A stretch of 64,000 bases of DNA. It comes from Vicinamibacterales bacterium. Lineage in GTDB: Bacteria > Acidobacteriota > Vicinamibacteria > Vicinamibacterales > UBA2999. A program made the translations under genes and the position numbers. The DNA lies in assembly GCA_041394705.1 (NCBI GenBank), contig JAWKHS010000003.1, positions 1 through 64,000 of the forward strand, given 5' to 3'. Numbering within the stretch: the stretch's first letter is position 1; each line of letters opens with the position of its first letter. A model generated the notes under the pieces. The model had not been told where the DNA came from. It did not search any database and saw nothing but the letters and a program-made list of their open reading frames with translations. Shown here one piece after another: positions 17,226 through 27,832 of the stretch.

Positions 17226-17981
17226 ATGGCCGATCGCCCCGTCGTCCCGCCGCCCGCCGGCTCGCCCTATCAGCTCTTCATCCTCGTCCTGTGTCTCTGG
17301 GCGCTCGGCAGCCTCGCCGTCGGCGCCGCCGTGCCCCTGGCGCCGGACACGCTCACGGTGCTGGAGTACGCCGACACGTTCGTGTGCGCGGTGTTCCTCG
17401 TCGACTTCCTGGTGAACCTCTACCGGGCGCCGAGCCGGTGGGGCTACCTGGCCACGTGGGGCTGGATCGACCTGCTGTCCAGCATCCCCACCGTGGGCGT
17501 GCTGCGCGTGGGCCGCGCCGCCCGGATCGCCCGCATCCTGCGCGTGCTGCGCGCGGTGAAGTCGGTCCGCGTGCTGGGCGCGGCGTTCGCCGCCCACCGG
17601 GCGCAGAGCGCCTTCCTGGCCGTGGTGCTGCTGACGGTGCTCCTGCTCGTGTTCTCGGCGCTCGCCGTGCTGCAGCTCGAGGCCGGCGGCGCCGGCAACA
17701 TCCGCACGGCGCAGGATGCGATGTGGTGGGCCGTCACCACGATGACGACAGTGGGCTACGGCGACACGTATCCGACCACGCCCGAGGGGCGCCTCGTGGC
17801 GGTCTTCCTGATGATGGCCGGGATCGGCGTCTTCGGTACCTTCTCGGGCCTCGTCGCGTCGTGGTTCCTCACGCCGCGGGCTCAGGAGACCGAGTCGGAA
17901 CTCGACGACATCCGCGCCGCCCTGCACGACATCCAGCGGCGGCTTCCGCCCCTGCCGTCCGATCCGCCCCAGGGCGGCTGA
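17226..17981 (+). CDS. Voltage-gated-type K+ channel subunit
   Basis: 251 residues. Six-TM voltage-gated layout: S1 (about 16-36), S2/S3 (48-66, 76-90), an S4-like arginine ladder at 92-112 (RVGRAARIARILRVLRAVK), S5 (about 130-152), pore helix and the K+ selectivity filter TVGYGD (about 175-180), and S6 (about 190-212). The C-terminal tail (215-251) is predicted to form a short coiled coil (SELDDIRAALHDIQRRL), which may tetramerise the channel. The length fits KvAP-like prokaryotic channels. The tail has no RCK domain. Single gene. Confidence 0.92.
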   Translation: MADRPVVPPPAGSPYQLFILVLCLWALGSLAVGAAVPLAPDTLTVLEYADTFVCAVFLVDFLVNLYRAPSRWGYLATWGWIDLLSSIPTVGVLRVGRAARIARILRVLRAVKSVRVLGAAFAAHRAQSAFLAVVLLTVLLLVFSALAVLQLEAGGAGNIRTAQDAMWWAVTTMTTVGYGDTYPTTPEGRLVAVFLMMAGIGVFGTFSGLVASWFLTPRAQETESELDDIRAALHDIQRRLPPLPSDPPQGG

Positions 17982-18012
17982 TCCCGCGGCGCCCGCCACG
18001 AGACGCAGGTCT

Positions 18013-20805
18013 TCAGGGCACCGCCAGGGCCACTTCGTTCGACGGCGCGCCGACGCCGCAGGCACTCACGGCCGCCACCCGCACGTAGTAGGTGGACGGG
18101 GCGGCGCCGGCGAGAGCCACGGCCAGCGTCGTCGACGGGCCGACGTCCGCGTCGGCGACGTCGCTGCCGCCGGGCGCCGACCCGACCCGCAGCCGGTAGC
18201 TGGTCGCCCCGACCGGCGCGAGCCACGAGAACGTGGCGACGCTGCCGGACCGCGAGACCGTGAGGTCCGCGGGGACCACTGCCGTGGTCGAGCACCCCGA
18301 CGTCACCGGCACCTCGACGGACGCGGAGCTGGCGCCGCAGGCGTTCAGCGCCCGCACGCGCGCATAGTAGGTCCCGGCCGGTGCCACGACCTGGAACGAG
18401 GTCGCGGCGCCGAGCGGCAGGCTGACGTCGGTGGCGCCCGTCGATTGGCCCACGTCCAGGACGTACGAGGTCGCTGCCGGAGCGGCCTGCCATGTGAACG
18501 CGACCAGCCGTCCGCCGGTCTGGACCGTGAGTCCGGCTGGCGGAGGCGGCGCCGTCGCGCAGGAGGCAGTCGAGGTCACGACCACCGTCACCTCGTTCGA
18601 CACGCCGCTCGTGCCGGCGGCGTTCACGGCCCTGAGCCGGACGAAGTACGTGCCGGGGGGCGCGGCCACCTGCAGGGCCGCGGCATCGGCCAGGTTGACC
18701 ACGGCGAGATCCGAAAGGCCCGCGGCCGACCCGGCCTCGAGCCGGTACGCCTGCGCGCCCGCCGATCGCGTCCACGCGAAGCGCACGGTCGCTCCGTTGA
18801 CGGCCGCCGCGAGGGCGGAGGGGGGCGCGGGCGGCCCCGTCACGCCGACGGCCTGGAACAGGGCCGTGTAGGTGGTGTCGACGGGCGGCGTCACGATCAC
18901 GCGCGCGGGCGCTCCGCCGTCGGACCAGCCGGCGAAGACGTACGACGTTCCGGCCGCGATCTGCGGCGTCGCCCGCAGCGTGCGCCGCACGCCGACGACG
19001 GCGTCCACCGCGTGAGGCCCCGGCAGGGGCTGGCCGTCCAGCAGCGCCTCGAGGCCGGGGGGACTCGTGGCCACCGTGAGGCGCACCGTCCGGGGGAAGA
19101 CGTCGCGCTGCACGGTCGTCGACAGGCCGCCGCTGTCCCTGACCGTGAGCCTGATGCGGAACCACACGGTCGCCGACGTCTCACCCGCCACCGGCACGAC
19201 GAAGGCGCCGCTGGTGCTGCCGCCCGTCGCCGGCAGGAACGGGTGGACGTGCGTGTCGTGGTGGAAGTCCACCTGCCAGGTGAAGGCGGAGGCCGGCCGC
19301 GGGCCGTCCTCGGGGTCGGTGCCCGCACCCGAGAAGGCGATCGTCATGCCGCCGGTGTAGCGCAGGGCGGTCGAGGGCGTGGTGATGACGGCCGTTGGCG
19401 GCCGGTTGGCCGTGACCGTGAGCACGGCCTCGTTGCTGAAGACGTTGCCGGCCTGATTGGCCACGTTCACGCGGAAGCGCGCCCCGTCGTCGCCCGCCTG
19501 CGTGACGGCGATCGTGTAGGTCGCCTGGGTGGCGCCGGGGATGTCGGCGCCGTTGCGCTGCCACTGGTAGGTGAGCGGCGGCGTGCCGCTGGCGCCCACG
19601 CTGAACGAGGCGGGCTGGCCGATCGTCACCGTCAGGCTGGACGGGTGCGACGTGATCGACGGTGCGGCGTTGCCGTACTGGACGCGGTAGACGGCGCCGC
19701 TGCCGCGCGCCAGGTAGTACAGGTGGCCGTCGTCGCCGACCTCGAGATCCACGGGCGCGTTGATGCCGGTCGCGAAGTCGATCGGCACGCCCGGGGTCAG
19801 CGTCGGGTCGATGCGCTTGATCCAGCCCGAGCAGTAGTCGGCGAAGAAATAGGTATTGAGGTACGCGGCGGGGAAGAGCGGCGTGGCGGGGTTGTAGAAC
19901 GCCCCGCCCGTGATGGCGCATCCCGTGACCGACCCGCCGCCGTGCGGGTAGGCGTACGTCGGCGACGTGTAGTTCGGGTTGGTCGTGTAGCCCTCGGTGG
20001 TCGGCCACCCGTAGTTGGCGCCGGCCAGGCCGATGTTCACTTCCTCCCAGGACCCGCCGCCCACGTCGTTGAGGAACATCACGGGCGTGCCGCCGGGGTT
20101 GAAGGCGAAGGTGAACGGGTTGCGGAGCCCCACCGCCCAGATGGCGCGGTAGATGCCGGACGTGCTGCCCGGGATGCCGAGGAAGCTGACGGGGTTGTCG
20201 GACGGGATCGAGCCGTCGGCGTTCAGGCGCAGCATCTTGCCGTGGCGCGTCGTGAGCGACTGGGAGTTGGCCGTGTTGGCGTTCTCGCCGACCGCGACGT
20301 AGAGCTTGCCGTCGGGCCCGAAGTTGATGGCGCCGCCGTTGTGATTCGTCGCGCCGCTCAGGGCGTCGAGATCCACGACGGTCACCTCGCTGCCGGGCGC
20401 CGCCGTGTCGCCGCTGGCCGTGAAGCGGCTCACGCGGTTGTGGAGGGGCGCGCTGCTCGTCGTGTAGTAGACGTAGACGTACTGGTTCGACGCGAAGTTC
20501 GGGTCGAACGCCACGCCGAGGAGTCCTCGCTCGCCCGACTGGTTCACGCTCACCGTCAGGAACGGCGCGGCCAGCAGGACCCCGTTCTTGACCACGCGCA
20601 GTTGTCCGCCCTGCTGGCACACGAACAGGCGCCCGTCGGGCGCGAACTGCATGGCCGTCGGGTTCGAGAGCCCCGATGCGACGAGCGTCTCGGTGAAGCC
20701 GGCCGGCAGGCTGGCGGCACGGGCGCTGACGGCGCTGGCCGCCAGCGTCGCGAGCAGCGCGGCCGCGGCGGCGATCGGGCGCCGGTCCTCTCGACGGTGC
20801 GACAT
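18013..20805 (-). CDS. Secreted quinoprotein (PQQ) sugar-dehydrogenase-like protein with Ig-like and Fn3 tail
   Basis: 930 residues. Signal peptide 1-30. Residues 35-380 are a soluble glucose/sorbosone dehydrogenase propeller (NPTAMQFAPDGRLFV, ERGLLGVAFDPNF, NHNGGAINFGPDGKLYVAVGE). An Ig-like domain follows (about 385-465), then a PKD/Ig-type region and a beta-rich module (about 470-640), and three fibronectin-III modules (about 645-930) that share PGTYYxRVRAxNxxG. The expected reaction is oxidation of a sugar with PQQ as cofactor. The tail probably binds polysaccharide or the cell surface. A GGAGG site precedes the ATG; a TAGGAT at 20849-20844 could be the -10. No PQQ synthesis gene is near. 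Confidence 0.88.
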   Translation of the reverse strand: MSHRREDRRPIAAAAALLATLAASAVSARAASLPAGFTETLVASGLSNPTAMQFAPDGRLFVCQQGGQLRVVKNGVLLAAPFLTVSVNQSGERGLLGVAFDPNFASNQYVYVYYTTSSAPLHNRVSRFTASGDTAAPGSEVTVVDLDALSGATNHNGGAINFGPDGKLYVAVGENANTANSQSLTTRHGKMLRLNADGSIPSDNPVSFLGIPGSTSGIYRAIWAVGLRNPFTFAFNPGGTPVMFLNDVGGGSWEEVNIGLAGANYGWPTTEGYTTNPNYTSPTYAYPHGGGSVTGCAITGGAFYNPATPLFPAAYLNTYFFADYCSGWIKRIDPTLTPGVPIDFATGINAPVDLEVGDDGHLYYLARGSGAVYRVQYGNAAPSITSHPSSLTVTIGQPASFSVGASGTPPLTYQWQRNGADIPGATQATYTIAVTQAGDDGARFRVNVANQAGNVFSNEAVLTVTANRPPTAVITTPSTALRYTGGMTIAFSGAGTDPEDGPRPASAFTWQVDFHHDTHVHPFLPATGGSTSGAFVVPVAGETSATVWFRIRLTVRDSGGLSTTVQRDVFPRTVRLTVATSPPGLEALLDGQPLPGPHAVDAVVGVRRTLRATPQIAAGTSYVFAGWSDGGAPARVIVTPPVDTTYTALFQAVGVTGPPAPPSALAAAVNGATVRFAWTRSAGAQAYRLEAGSAAGLSDLAVVNLADAAALQVAAPPGTYFVRLRAVNAAGTSGVSNEVTVVVTSTASCATAPPPPAGLTVQTGGRLVAFTWQAAPAATSYVLDVGQSTGATDVSLPLGAATSFQVVAPAGTYYARVRALNACGASSASVEVPVTSGCSTTAVVPADLTVSRSGSVATFSWLAPVGATSYRLRVGSAPGGSDVADADVGPSTTLAVALAGAAPSTYYVRVAAVSACGVGAPSNEVALAVP

Positions 20806-20843
20806 GGGGCCGTCCTCCGAGGCGGGGGACGGCCTCGTCCGAC

Positions 20844-20849
20844 ATCCTA
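20844..20849 (-). promoter_or_regulatory. -10 hexamer TAGGAT of the quinoprotein gene
   Basis: Lies 38 nt before the ATG; the leader contains a GGAGG site, so this gene is of the Shine-Dalgarno class. Confidence 0.35.
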
Positions 20850-20918
20850 CCGGAATGGGCGCGCGGCGGCACGAGCGTCAGGGGCGGGGCGTCCGGGCCG
20901 CGGACGGCCGGTTCCCGG

Positions 20919-21884
20919 TCAGCGTGCGCCGCGCTCGGCCGCCCTGAAGCCGCTCAGCATGTTCACGAGCGAGTAGTTGGCTTCGTGGCAGGCGTACTCG
21001 TAGATGTTGCCGGCGCCGCGGGTCATCGTGAGCTCGCCTTTCCATGGCCGCGTGAAGGCCGTGGGGTCGTCGATGTCGAACTGGTAGAGCAGCGTGTCGG
21101 CGTCGAGGAGGCGGAAGCGCTCCGTCACGTGCAGGTTCGCGTCGAAGCCGAAGTTGCCGCCGGCATCGCCGTACATCCCGGAGCCGTCGACCAGGTTGGT
21201 GGTGTCCACCACGAGCGTGTCGCCGTCCCACGCGCCCACCGAGTCGCCGAGCCAGGTCTTGAGGTGCGCCGGGCGATGCCCACGGCCGTCCAGCCGGATG
21301 ATCCGGGCGTCGTGGATCATCTCGGCGTGCACGAGCACCGCGTCCCCGGTCTGCACGATCTGGTAGTTGCTGTTGTAGGTGTAGGGCAGCATCGGCGGCC
21401 CCGCCGTCACGAACGCCAGGCACCGGTCCTGGAGCCCCAGGTCCTCGGCGTTCTCGAAGCGCCGCTGGCGGTCGATCCGCTGCTGGCGGCGTGCCGCCGC
21501 GTCGGGTGTGAGCGCCGGGATCCGGCCATCGGCCGGCTCGGTGACGATCGACGTCCGGCGCGTCGCGACGACGCGCGTGCCGAACTCCCGATAGAACGTG
21601 TTGTAGGTGCCCGTGCCGGTCGTGGCGGCCGCCGAGCCGGACGGCGGCTCCTCGTTGCGCTCCACCACGCGTCGTTCCCACGCCTCGGCTTCCTCCGGCG
21701 TGAAGAACGCCTTGTCCCCGAGCTCGGCCGGCCGCTCGAGCGGCGTGGCGGTGGCGGAGTTCCAGATGCCTTCCAGGCTCGGTCGCGCCGGTCGTTGTCC
21801 GGACATCGCCGCCGGCGCGAGCGCCAGTCCCAGGGCGGCGCACAGGCCCAGGAGGCGGGCGGTCATGTGCGGCTGGATCGACAC
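20919..21884 (-). CDS. Secreted protein of an unnamed acidobacterial family
   Basis: 321 residues from a GTG; the ATG at 21866 is the alternative. Signal peptide about 7-28. The mature part starts SLEGIWNSATATPLERP and has conserved-looking blocks: DKAFFTPEEAEAWERR, GRPRTSIVTEPADGRIPALTP-like text, VGAWDGDTLVVDTTN, and a His- and Phe-rich C-terminal beta region (LHVTERFRLLDADTLLYQF). I recognise this as a widespread hypothetical family of acidobacterial and planctomycete secretomes, with no established function. I prefer the GTG start because a TAGACT hexamer lies exactly 8 nt before it. Divergent from fumC. Confidence 0.75.
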   Translation of the reverse strand: MSIQPHMTARLLGLCAALGLALAPAAMSGQRPARPSLEGIWNSATATPLERPAELGDKAFFTPEEAEAWERRVVERNEEPPSGSAAATTGTGTYNTFYREFGTRVVATRRTSIVTEPADGRIPALTPDAAARRQQRIDRQRRFENAEDLGLQDRCLAFVTAGPPMLPYTYNSNYQIVQTGDAVLVHAEMIHDARIIRLDGRGHRPAHLKTWLGDSVGAWDGDTLVVDTTNLVDGSGMYGDAGGNFGFDANLHVTERFRLLDADTLLYQFDIDDPTAFTRPWKGELTMTRGAGNIYEYACHEANYSLVNMLSGFRAAERGAR

Positions 21885-21892
21885 CGGGCGGC

Positions 21893-21898
21893 AGTCTA
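21893..21898 (-). promoter_or_regulatory. -10 hexamer TAGACT of the unnamed-family gene
   Basis: Eight bases before the GTG at 21884; leaderless spacing, and it decides the start codon. Confidence 0.45.
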
Positions 21899-21933
21899 GC
21901 GCATCCCGTGCCGGCCGCGGGCCGCGTGCGTAA

Positions 21934-23763
<1,830 letters not shown>

Positions 23764-23958
23764 TCCTCTCTGCTCGTCAACGGCGTCGCCAGGGCTCGCG
23801 GTCCGTGGACACGGCACCGACGGCAGGCGCATGATGATGCGCCGTGGCCGCGGCGTGGCGCGATGCCCGACCGCGTCCGCCGGCGCGCCCCGGTCCCGGC
23901 CGCGGCGGGCGCCCGGCCGCGTGCGTTCGACACGGCGCGCCGCGCCGGAGGAGGCCAG

Positions 23959-24390
23959 ATGCTGACCAGACGCGCGCTCATCGGTTCGGGATTCACCGCC
24001 GTCGGGGGGCGGGGGGCGGCCGATGGAGCGCAGCCGCCCGCCCGCGGCGAGGCGCAGATCGTGGACGTGGTCCGCCGCCTCGACATGATCGCCCACGAAC
24101 TGCGGCAGGCCAACGGCGGCGCCTTCACCGGCACCTTCGAACTGGGTGACAAGCTGCGCGAGGCGATGCTGCCGTTCCTCAGGGCGCAGCAGAAGTACCC
24201 GGATTTCATCGAGGTCGGCGCCGACGTCTTCCATCAGGTCTACGACTGGCACGTCCGGAACCAGCTGCCGCTGGACGTGGGCCGCGCCGTGGACGGCCGC
24301 TACGGCATCCGGTACCTGTTCACGCGTCTCATCCTCCGCACCGATTCGGCGGCGGAGTACATCGGCGTGCCCTACGACGTGCGGCCCTGA
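23959..24390 (+). CDS. Exported protein of unknown function, probable twin-arginine signal
   Basis: 143 residues. It starts MLTRRALIGSGFTAVGGRGAA, a twin-arginine-like signal (RRALIGSG), after a textbook GGAGGAGG site 7 nt upstream; the 32 codons before it are Arg/Pro-rich and rejected. The mature domain is mostly helical with conserved-looking aromatic positions (DFIEVGADVFHQVYDWHVRNQ, RYGIRYLFTRLILR, EYIGVPYD). I do not recognise the family. The 195-bp gap before it holds no other gene. Confidence 0.65.
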   Translation: MLTRRALIGSGFTAVGGRGAADGAQPPARGEAQIVDVVRRLDMIAHELRQANGGAFTGTFELGDKLREAMLPFLRAQQKYPDFIEVGADVFHQVYDWHVRNQLPLDVGRAVDGRYGIRYLFTRLILRTDSAAEYIGVPYDVRP

Positions 24391-24431
24391 GGGGCCGCCG
24401 TCGGTCGCGCGGAGGCCGGGGTGCCCTCGGG

Positions 24432-24437
24432 TACACT
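24432..24437 (+). promoter_or_regulatory. -10 hexamer TACACT of the kinase-sigma operon
   Basis: 12 nt before the GTG at 24450; very short leader predicted. Confidence 0.4.
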
Positions 24438-24449
24438 GCTGTCGCGCCC

Positions 24450-27227
24450 GTGTCCGAGCCCCTCTCCAAGGAACGCTGGCAGCGTCTGCAGTCGCTCTTC
24501 ACCGCCCTGGTGGACGAGCCTGCCGACCGGCAGCGGATCGCCGTCGACGCGTTGACCGACGACGACGCGTCGCTGGCCGCCGAGCTCGGTCGCATGCTGG
24601 CCGCGTCGGGCTCTGCCGCGCACGATCTGGGTGCGGTGGTCCGCGCCGGCACGGCGATGGTGGACCGCGTCACCAGCGCGCCGCCCCGGGCCTTCGGCCG
24701 CTACCGGGTCGTGGGCGAGATCGGCCGCGGCGGCATGGGCGTCGTCTACGAGGCGGTGAGCGACGACGAGTTCCGCCAGCGGGTGGCCGTGAAGGTGGCC
24801 CCGTTCGCGGGCACCCCGGAGCTCGAACAGCGCTTCGCGCTGGAACGGCGGATCCTGGCGCGGCTCGAGCACCCGAACATCGCGCGCTTCCTGGACGCGG
24901 GCACCGAGGGCGGGCATCCGTACGTGGTCATGGAGTTCGTGGACGGCGAGCCGCTCACGGCCTACGGCCGCTCGCGGGCGCTCTCCCTCGCCGCGCGCGT
25001 GGCGCTGTTCCGTCCCGTCTGCGCGGCCGTGCAGTACGCGCATCAGCACCTGGTCGTCCATCGCGACCTGAAGCCCTCCAACATCCTCGTGACCGCCGAC
25101 GGCGTCCCGAAGCTGCTGGACTTCGGCATCGCGACGATCCTCGAGCCGGGCCGGGTGCCGGGTGCGACGCTGGGCGCCGTCACCTGGACGCCCGATTACG
25201 CGAGCCCTGAGCAGGTGGCCGGCCAGCCCGTGAGCACCCAGAGCGACGTCTACAGCCTGGGCCTGGTCCTGTACGAGCTGCTCACGGGGCAGCCCGCCCA
25301 GCGGGCCGACACCTCGTCGCCCCTCGCGCTCACGCGATCGGTCTGCGAAGCCGAGCCTCCACCGCCCAGCGCCCGCGCTGCCGCCGAGGGATTGCCGGCG
25401 CTGGCGCGCCAGCTGCGCGGGGATCTCGACACGGTCGTCATGACGGCCGTGGCCAAGGACCCGGCCCGCCGCTACGGCACGGCCGCGGCCCTGGCCGAGG
25501 ATCTCGACCGGGCCATGCGCGGCGAGCCGATCCACGCGCGGCCCCACACGGCGTGGTACCGCACGCGGAAGTTCCTGGCCAGGAACCGCGTGGCCGCGGC
25601 CGCCGCCGCGATCGTCGCGCTCAGCCTCGGCGTGGGCGCCGCGGCCACCGCCTACCAGGCGCGCCGCGCCGAGCGGCGCTTCCAGCAGGTGCGTGCGCTG
25701 GCCAACGCCTTCGTGTTCGACGTCCACGACCGCATCGCCACCCTGCCCGGCGCGACCAGCGCCCGCAAGGCGATCGTCGAAACGGCGCTGACGTATCTCG
25801 AGAACCTGCGCGAGGAGGCCGGCGACGACGCGTCGCTCGCGCGCGAGCTCGCGGCCGCGTACGAGAAGGTCGCCGGCGTGCAGGGACACCCCCTGCAGGC
25901 CAACCTCGGCGATCCCGCCGGCGCGCTCGTGAGCTACGCGCGCGCGGCCGAGCTCCTGTCGCCGTTGTCGGCGGGCGGCGACGTGTCGGCCACCCTGGCC
26001 CTCGGGACGGTGGAGATGCGCTCGGGGCAGGTGCTCCGAGCCCGCGGTGACCGCGCCGGGGCGATCGCGGCGTTCGAGCGCGCCCGGACGCTGGCGGAGC
26101 AGGCCGATCGGGTCCGGCCCGATCGCGCAAGCGTCGACCTGCTCGGCGAGCTCTACGCCGACATCGCGCGCTGGGCGATGGACTCGCGTGAGGTCGAGCG
26201 CGCCAACGCCGCCGCCGAGCAGGCCATGACCTACGCCGAGCGTCTCGTGGCGCTGGACGGCGGCGCCTCGCACGCGCGCGACGGCCTGGCGACCGCCCTG
26301 AACGCGCTCGGCTCGGCGCGCCTCGTGTCGGGCCGGCTCGCCCAGGCCGCCGAGGCGTTCCGGCGCGGGATCGAGCTGCGGGAGGCGCTCGTGGCCGCCG
26401 AGCCGCGAAACGTGGACCTCCGGCGCGGGCTCATCGTGAGCTACGGCAACCTCGGCGACGTGCTGGCCGGCCGGACCGGACAGAACCTGGGCGACGTCGC
26501 GGGCGCCTCGCAGGCCTTGCGACGGGCGGCGGCGCTCGCGCACGGGCTCCTCGACGACGATCCCGCCGACCGCCGGGCGCGTTTCGACGTCGTCAACGCG
26601 GAGCTGCGCGTCGGCAGCGTCCTGGCCGATGGGGCCGGCGCCTTCGCCGAGGCGCTCCCGCACTACGAGGAGACGGACCGGCTGAACGCGGCCCTCCTGG
26701 CGGAGGAGCCGTCGAGCGACCGCTACGGCTACCTGCAGCTCGTCCTCGACAGGCGGCTGGGGACGGCCCTCGCGGCGCTCGACCGCCGGTCCGAGGCGGC
26801 CGCGCGGCTGCGCCGCGTCGTGGAGAAGGCGCCGGCGTTCTCAGAGGGGCCCAACGGCGTCAACGCCAGGCAGCAGATGGTCCTGAGCTTGGCGGAGCTG
26901 GCGGCCGTCCTCGCGGCGGGCGGCGATCCCGCGGCGGCGGCAACCGCGGACCGCGCGGCTGCGGCGCTCGAGACCGCGCCGCCGCAGCCGCCGGCGGCGG
27001 CGGCTCCCGCGCATGCCACCGCCGCCCGGGCGTACCTGACGCTGGCCGCCCGGGCGCCGCGTGAACGGCGGGGGCGCCTCGTGGCCGGCGCCGTCGCGTG
27101 CCTCGACCGCGCCGAGGCGGCTTGGCGCGCGGCCGCGCTGTCGCCGGCGCTCGAGCCGCGGCGCGCCGCCGCGCTCGACGCCCTCGCGGCGGACCGGGCT
27201 CGCGCCGAAACACTGGACGGACGATGA
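24450..27227 (+). CDS. Membrane Ser/Thr protein kinase with C-terminal TPR region
   Basis: 925 residues from a GTG. An N-terminal helical segment (1-75) is typical of acidobacterial kinases. The Hanks kinase domain (about 83-350) has GRGGMGVVY, AVKV, HRDLKPSN, DFG in LLDFGIAT, and an APE-like YASPEQ, so all catalytic residues are present. One TM helix lies at about 378-400. The remaining 520 residues are helical TPR-like repeats outside the cytoplasm, rich in Ala, likely the sensor or partner-binding part. The gene overlaps the following ECF sigma gene by ATGA; a kinase in front of its sigma partner suggests that phosphorylation controls the sigma factor. Confidence 0.93.
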   Translation: MSEPLSKERWQRLQSLFTALVDEPADRQRIAVDALTDDDASLAAELGRMLAASGSAAHDLGAVVRAGTAMVDRVTSAPPRAFGRYRVVGEIGRGGMGVVYEAVSDDEFRQRVAVKVAPFAGTPELEQRFALERRILARLEHPNIARFLDAGTEGGHPYVVMEFVDGEPLTAYGRSRALSLAARVALFRPVCAAVQYAHQHLVVHRDLKPSNILVTADGVPKLLDFGIATILEPGRVPGATLGAVTWTPDYASPEQVAGQPVSTQSDVYSLGLVLYELLTGQPAQRADTSSPLALTRSVCEAEPPPPSARAAAEGLPALARQLRGDLDTVVMTAVAKDPARRYGTAAALAEDLDRAMRGEPIHARPHTAWYRTRKFLARNRVAAAAAAIVALSLGVGAAATAYQARRAERRFQQVRALANAFVFDVHDRIATLPGATSARKAIVETALTYLENLREEAGDDASLARELAAAYEKVAGVQGHPLQANLGDPAGALVSYARAAELLSPLSAGGDVSATLALGTVEMRSGQVLRARGDRAGAIAAFERARTLAEQADRVRPDRASVDLLGELYADIARWAMDSREVERANAAAEQAMTYAERLVALDGGASHARDGLATALNALGSARLVSGRLAQAAEAFRRGIELREALVAAEPRNVDLRRGLIVSYGNLGDVLAGRTGQNLGDVAGASQALRRAAALAHGLLDDDPADRRARFDVVNAELRVGSVLADGAGAFAEALPHYEETDRLNAALLAEEPSSDRYGYLQLVLDRRLGTALAALDRRSEAAARLRRVVEKAPAFSEGPNGVNARQQMVLSLAELAAVLAAGGDPAAAATADRAAAALETAPPQPPAAAAPAHATAARAYLTLAARAPRERRGRLVAGAVACLDRAEAAWRAAALSPALEPRRAAALDALAADRARAETLDGR

Positions 27228-27817
27228 CCCCGCCGGACGACGCCTCGGGCCAGGTACGCGAGCAGGTCACGGATCTGCTCATGCGGTGGACCGGCGGCGA
27301 CGGGGCGGCGCTGAACGCGCTCATGCCGCTCGTCTACGTCGAGTTGCGCAAGACCGCCGATGCCCTCCTCCGGCGCGAGCGCGCCGGCCACACCCTGCAG
27401 CCCACGGCCCTCGTCCACGAAGCCTGGATGCGGATGGTGCGCCAGGAGCGCGTGAGCTTCGACCACCGGAAGCAGTTCTTCGGGCTGGCCGCGCAGGTGA
27501 TGCGCCGCATCCTGGTGGACCACGCCCGCGCGGCGCGGGCCGACAAGCGCGGCGGCGGCGCGGCCCTGGAACCGCTCGCGATGGACGTGCCCGGCGCCGG
27601 CGACCGGACGGTGGAGCTCCTGGCGCTGGACCAGGCCCTCACCGAACTGGGCCGGGTGGACGCCCGGCAGGCGCAGGTGATCGAGCTGCGCTATTTCGGG
27701 GGCCTCACGATCGGCGAACTCGCCGACGTGCTGGGCGTGTCGGAAGCGACCGTGAGCCGCGACCAGCGCGCGGCCGAGGCCTGGCTCAGCCAGGCCATGT
27801 CCGGCGCCGCCGGCTAG
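27224..27817 (+). CDS. ECF-type RNA polymerase sigma factor (TIGR02999-like)
   Basis: 197 residues. Sigma region 2 (about 10-95; LVYVELRKTADALLRRERAGHTLQPTALVHEAWMRM) is the pattern of the TIGR02999/'Sig-70_X6' group. Region 4 (about 130-190) has ELRYFGGLTIGELADVLGVSEATVSRD as the helix-turn-helix. No anti-sigma gene follows, in keeping with kinase-regulated ECF groups. The start overlaps the kinase stop by 4 nt. Stop codon 15 nt from the convergent aminotransferase gene. Confidence 0.93.
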   Translation: MTPPDDASGQVREQVTDLLMRWTGGDGAALNALMPLVYVELRKTADALLRRERAGHTLQPTALVHEAWMRMVRQERVSFDHRKQFFGLAAQVMRRILVDHARAARADKRGGGAALEPLAMDVPGAGDRTVELLALDQALTELGRVDARQAQVIELRYFGGLTIGELADVLGVSEATVSRDQRAAEAWLSQAMSGAAG

Positions 27818-27832
27818 CGGCCCGTCATCGCC

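Noticed and set aside
18445..20976. 843-codon plus-strand frame opposite the quinoprotein gene
   Set aside because: Low-complexity Arg/Gly/Val text; antisense shadow of a gene with recognisable domains.
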